Shown: positions 61,782 through 64,000 of the stretch, in pieces
Layout: each line of letters opens with the position of its first letter
Numbering within the stretch: the first letter of the stretch is position 1
Assembly: GCA_034687125.1 (NCBI GenBank)
Contig: JAQGBZ010000131.1
Location: 95,710-159,709 of the forward strand
Direction of reading: 5' to 3'
Source of the DNA: Neelides folsomi
Lineage: Eukaryota > Arthropoda > Collembola > Neelipleona > Neelidae
DNA length: 64,000 nucleotides
Notes under the pieces: generated by a model
What the model was told of the DNA's origin: nothing
The model's input: the letters and a program-made list of their open reading frames with translations, nothing else
Database searches by the model: none
Program-made: the position numbers and the translations under genes

Positions 61782-63679
61782 ATGCGGATCTTTCTTATAA
61801 TTATTTTTTTAATTTCAAATATTGTACATTCTAAAAATTTAAATTATGACTTTGAAATTTTTTACTTTTCTGGCTCACCTGATGGTGTATTAAAAAACAA
61901 TATATTAGGAGTAAATGGACAATTTCCAGGCCCTGTAATTCATGGCCAAGTTGGGGATAAATTGACTGTTAAAGTCACTAATAAAATTCAAGATGGACAA
62001 AACACAACATTGCATTGGCACGGAATATTTCAATATCATACTCCATTTAACGACGGGCCAAATCAAATCACTCAATGTCCAATACCAAATGGAAAATCAC
62101 AAATTTATAGCTTTGAATTAAAACAATCCGGAACTTACTGGTAAACTTTCAATTTTATTTGAAATATTATTACCACATTGATTTGATTATATATTAAATA
62201 CAATTAATCCGTTAGTCAAACATAATTTTGATATATAATTATTACGTTGTTATACATAAAAATAAGCAGATGTTAATGTTAGTATTCTTATTATTATACA
62301 TAATAAAAAACTAAATTAAATTATTCTGATTTAGGTGGCACAGTCATGTTGATTACCAGTATACAGAAGGACTTTGGGGAACTTTAATAATCACCGATAA
62401 AAATGATTACACCAATTCTTCTCTATATGATGACGAACTTTTAATAACACTTAATGATTGGTATCATAAATCCGGGAAGGAAAACACTGCTTGGTTTTTA
62501 TCATCTCAAAGTGAAGGACACGAACCAATTCCTGACTCAGTTCTTATAAATGGCCGTGGAAAGTATTCTTGCCATTATGCTAAATTACAAAATTATACCT
62601 GCAACCCATTGCTTCATTATCCAAGTCTCTTTGAAGTATATCGTGGGAAAAAATATCGCGTGAGGATTATAAATACAAGTTCTATATCTTCATATGACTT
62701 CTCCATAGACAACCATACATTGGAAGTTATTGAAGTTGACGGAGTCGATACTGTAAAAGTAGAAACGGAGGTCATTACCATTGCTCCAGCTCAAAGATAC
62801 TCATTCATTGTTCATATGAATGGAGAAAATACAAGTGTCAATAAGTACTGGCTAAGAGTTAAAGTCCTCACAGACATGTATTCCGAAGGAGTCAATATCA
62901 ACCCTTATCCTGAAGCTCTTGAGAAGGAAGTTCTCGCTGTGCTCAAATACAAATCTGATCCGTATGCTTGTGGAATAAGAGAGCCTAGCATACAGAATTA
63001 TAATCATTTTGACAATGGAGTTTATGTCCATGACCAAGTTGGAGAATTTTTTGAAAATGGAAATAAGACACTTAGCCATTTAGAAGAACATTATTTAAAA
63101 CCTCAAGATGGAATTTATGCTCCTAATTATTTTGATCAAGAAATAGAATTAAAGGTAGAATCGGTTGATGAAGCCGGAGTCGATCGTTTAACTTTTAATG
63201 GGATTATTTACAAAATTGGAAATTACCCTGCACTTGCTCTTCTTCTCAACAACCAAACAATATCAGAGTCTTTGAACCCAATTCAAGTAAATTTTTCAAA
63301 AGTAATTCAAGTTGTTTTGAACAACAATGATTCTGGGGCGCATCCATTTCATCTTCACGGCCACAATTTTTACGTTATGGGGAAAGGTGAGGAAGAATCC
63401 GGTGATTATAATGCGACAAGAGATGAGCTAATGTTAGACGGAGTTCGAAGAGACACGGTGACTGTTCATGCAAATTCATGGGTTGTTCTCAGATACTTTT
63501 CAAACAATCCTGGAGTTTGGCTATTTCATTGTCACATTCAATGGCATATGCAAGCTGGTCTCGCAGCCCTATTTGTAGAAGGATCAGAGGAAGCCAAGAA
63601 AGTAATAACTATTCCTGATGAAACTAAAAAGATTTGCAATTTTTCAGGAATAAATCTCTCAAATATTTCGACAATATAA
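61782..63679 (+). CDS. Laccase-like multicopper oxidase
   Basis: Secreted copper oxidase that couples one-electron oxidation of a substrate (phenols, catechols or metal ions) to reduction of O2 to water. Exons 61782-62140 and 62335-63679 join at TG|GTAAAC...TTTAG|G, giving 567 aa. Signal peptide: MRIFLIIIFLISNIVHS. Three cupredoxin domains. All four copper motifs are intact: HWHG (78-81), WWHSH (120-124), HPFHLHGH (456-463) and HCHIQWHM (518-525). The last of these carries the axial Met for the type 1 copper. HSHVDYQ replaces the more usual HSHxGxQ. At 567 aa with no long Cys-rich N-terminus, it is shorter than the insect cuticle-tanning laccase 2, so a different role such as detoxification, iron oxidation or digestion is possible. 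Confidence 0.94.
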
Positions 63680-63842
63680 CTATCAACTAACTACAAAAGT
63701 AAAGATATAATAATCATTAATTAAGGCATTCTATAAATACTTATATAACATTTCATGAAATATTCAGATATTGTATTCACGAGACTTTTAAATAATATCT
63801 AAATTAACATCATTTAACCTTACTTTAAACTACAGGTACATA

Positions 63843-64000
63843 TACTAGGGGGGCGTATAAAGTGTCCGACTTTAAATTTCGATTTTTAAAAAAAAACAAA
63901 AACTTTTATTCAAAGAGTAATATATCAAAATGAACAATTATATGTAGCAATTAAAATATAATATCACTTATTAGAAAATTCATTCCTTTTTCTTGACACG
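63843..64000. mobile_element. Start of a Tc1/mariner-type element, cut by the window end
   Basis: TACTAGGGGGGCGTATAAAGTGTCCGAC at 63843 has the form of a Tc1/mariner terminal repeat (TA-flanked, with a TGTCC core). It resembles the ends of the element at 3970-4494 (CTAG(A/G)TGTCC...TGTCC). Read on minus from 64000, a short basic reading (RVKKKE-like in one frame) followed by an AT-rich tail would fit the C-terminus of a transposase, but too little is present to say. Confidence 0.4.

Overview
This is a eukaryotic nuclear genomic window. It is AT-rich, with spliced genes on both strands, introns ranging from 52 nt to several kb, GT-AG boundaries and many short inverted-repeat transposons. The proteins point to an arthropod: the potassium channel is a near-complete match to insect Shaw, and the SR protein is of the B52/SRp55 type. 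The very AT-rich, TATGTA-like intergenic DNA and dense Tc1/mariner-type repeats would suit a crustacean such as a parasitic copepod (sea louse), but that is inference. No bacterial features, CRISPR arrays or phage genes are visible.

Layout. Positions 1-13066 are a gene desert with several MITE-like elements, one nested in another. Positions 13067-17726 (minus) hold a complete nine-position SR splicing-factor gene with two alternative exons for the last strand of RRM1. A coiled-coil gene (17862-20841, plus) starts 135 bp away in the opposite direction. Positions 21227-24270 hold a decayed mariner remnant and, next to it, a decayed PIF/Harbinger transposon with both its genes. A small predicted membrane protein lies at 25972-26608 (minus). 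The Shaw-type Kv channel occupies 28710-36121 (minus). Positions 36122-39918 look non-coding. A gene of unknown function with a 28-nt microexon is at 39919-42112 (plus). Then come MIF (43602-44059, plus, with a probable GC-AG intron), a secreted pancreatic-lipase-family enzyme (44438-46637, minus), a non-LTR retrotransposon fragment (46970-47896), possible EF-hand exons (48919-49516), HMGXB4 (49920-51877, minus), a small RIIa-domain protein (53929-54270, plus), enolase (55459-57719, minus), inositol polyphosphate 1-phosphatase (58738-60330, minus) and a laccase-like multicopper oxidase (61782-63679, plus). The window ends inside what looks like another Tc1/mariner element.

The genes do not form a pathway; this is an ordinary mixed chromosomal neighbourhood. 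I reconstructed exons by hand from splice sites, reading phase and family similarity. For SR, Shaw, MIF, lipase, HMGXB4, enolase, INPP1 and laccase the exon phases close exactly and give lengths plausible for each family. I found no convincing novel multi-gene system. The points most worth following up are the SR-protein alternative exons, the GC-AG intron, a possible alternative Shaw C-terminus, and several transposon structures.
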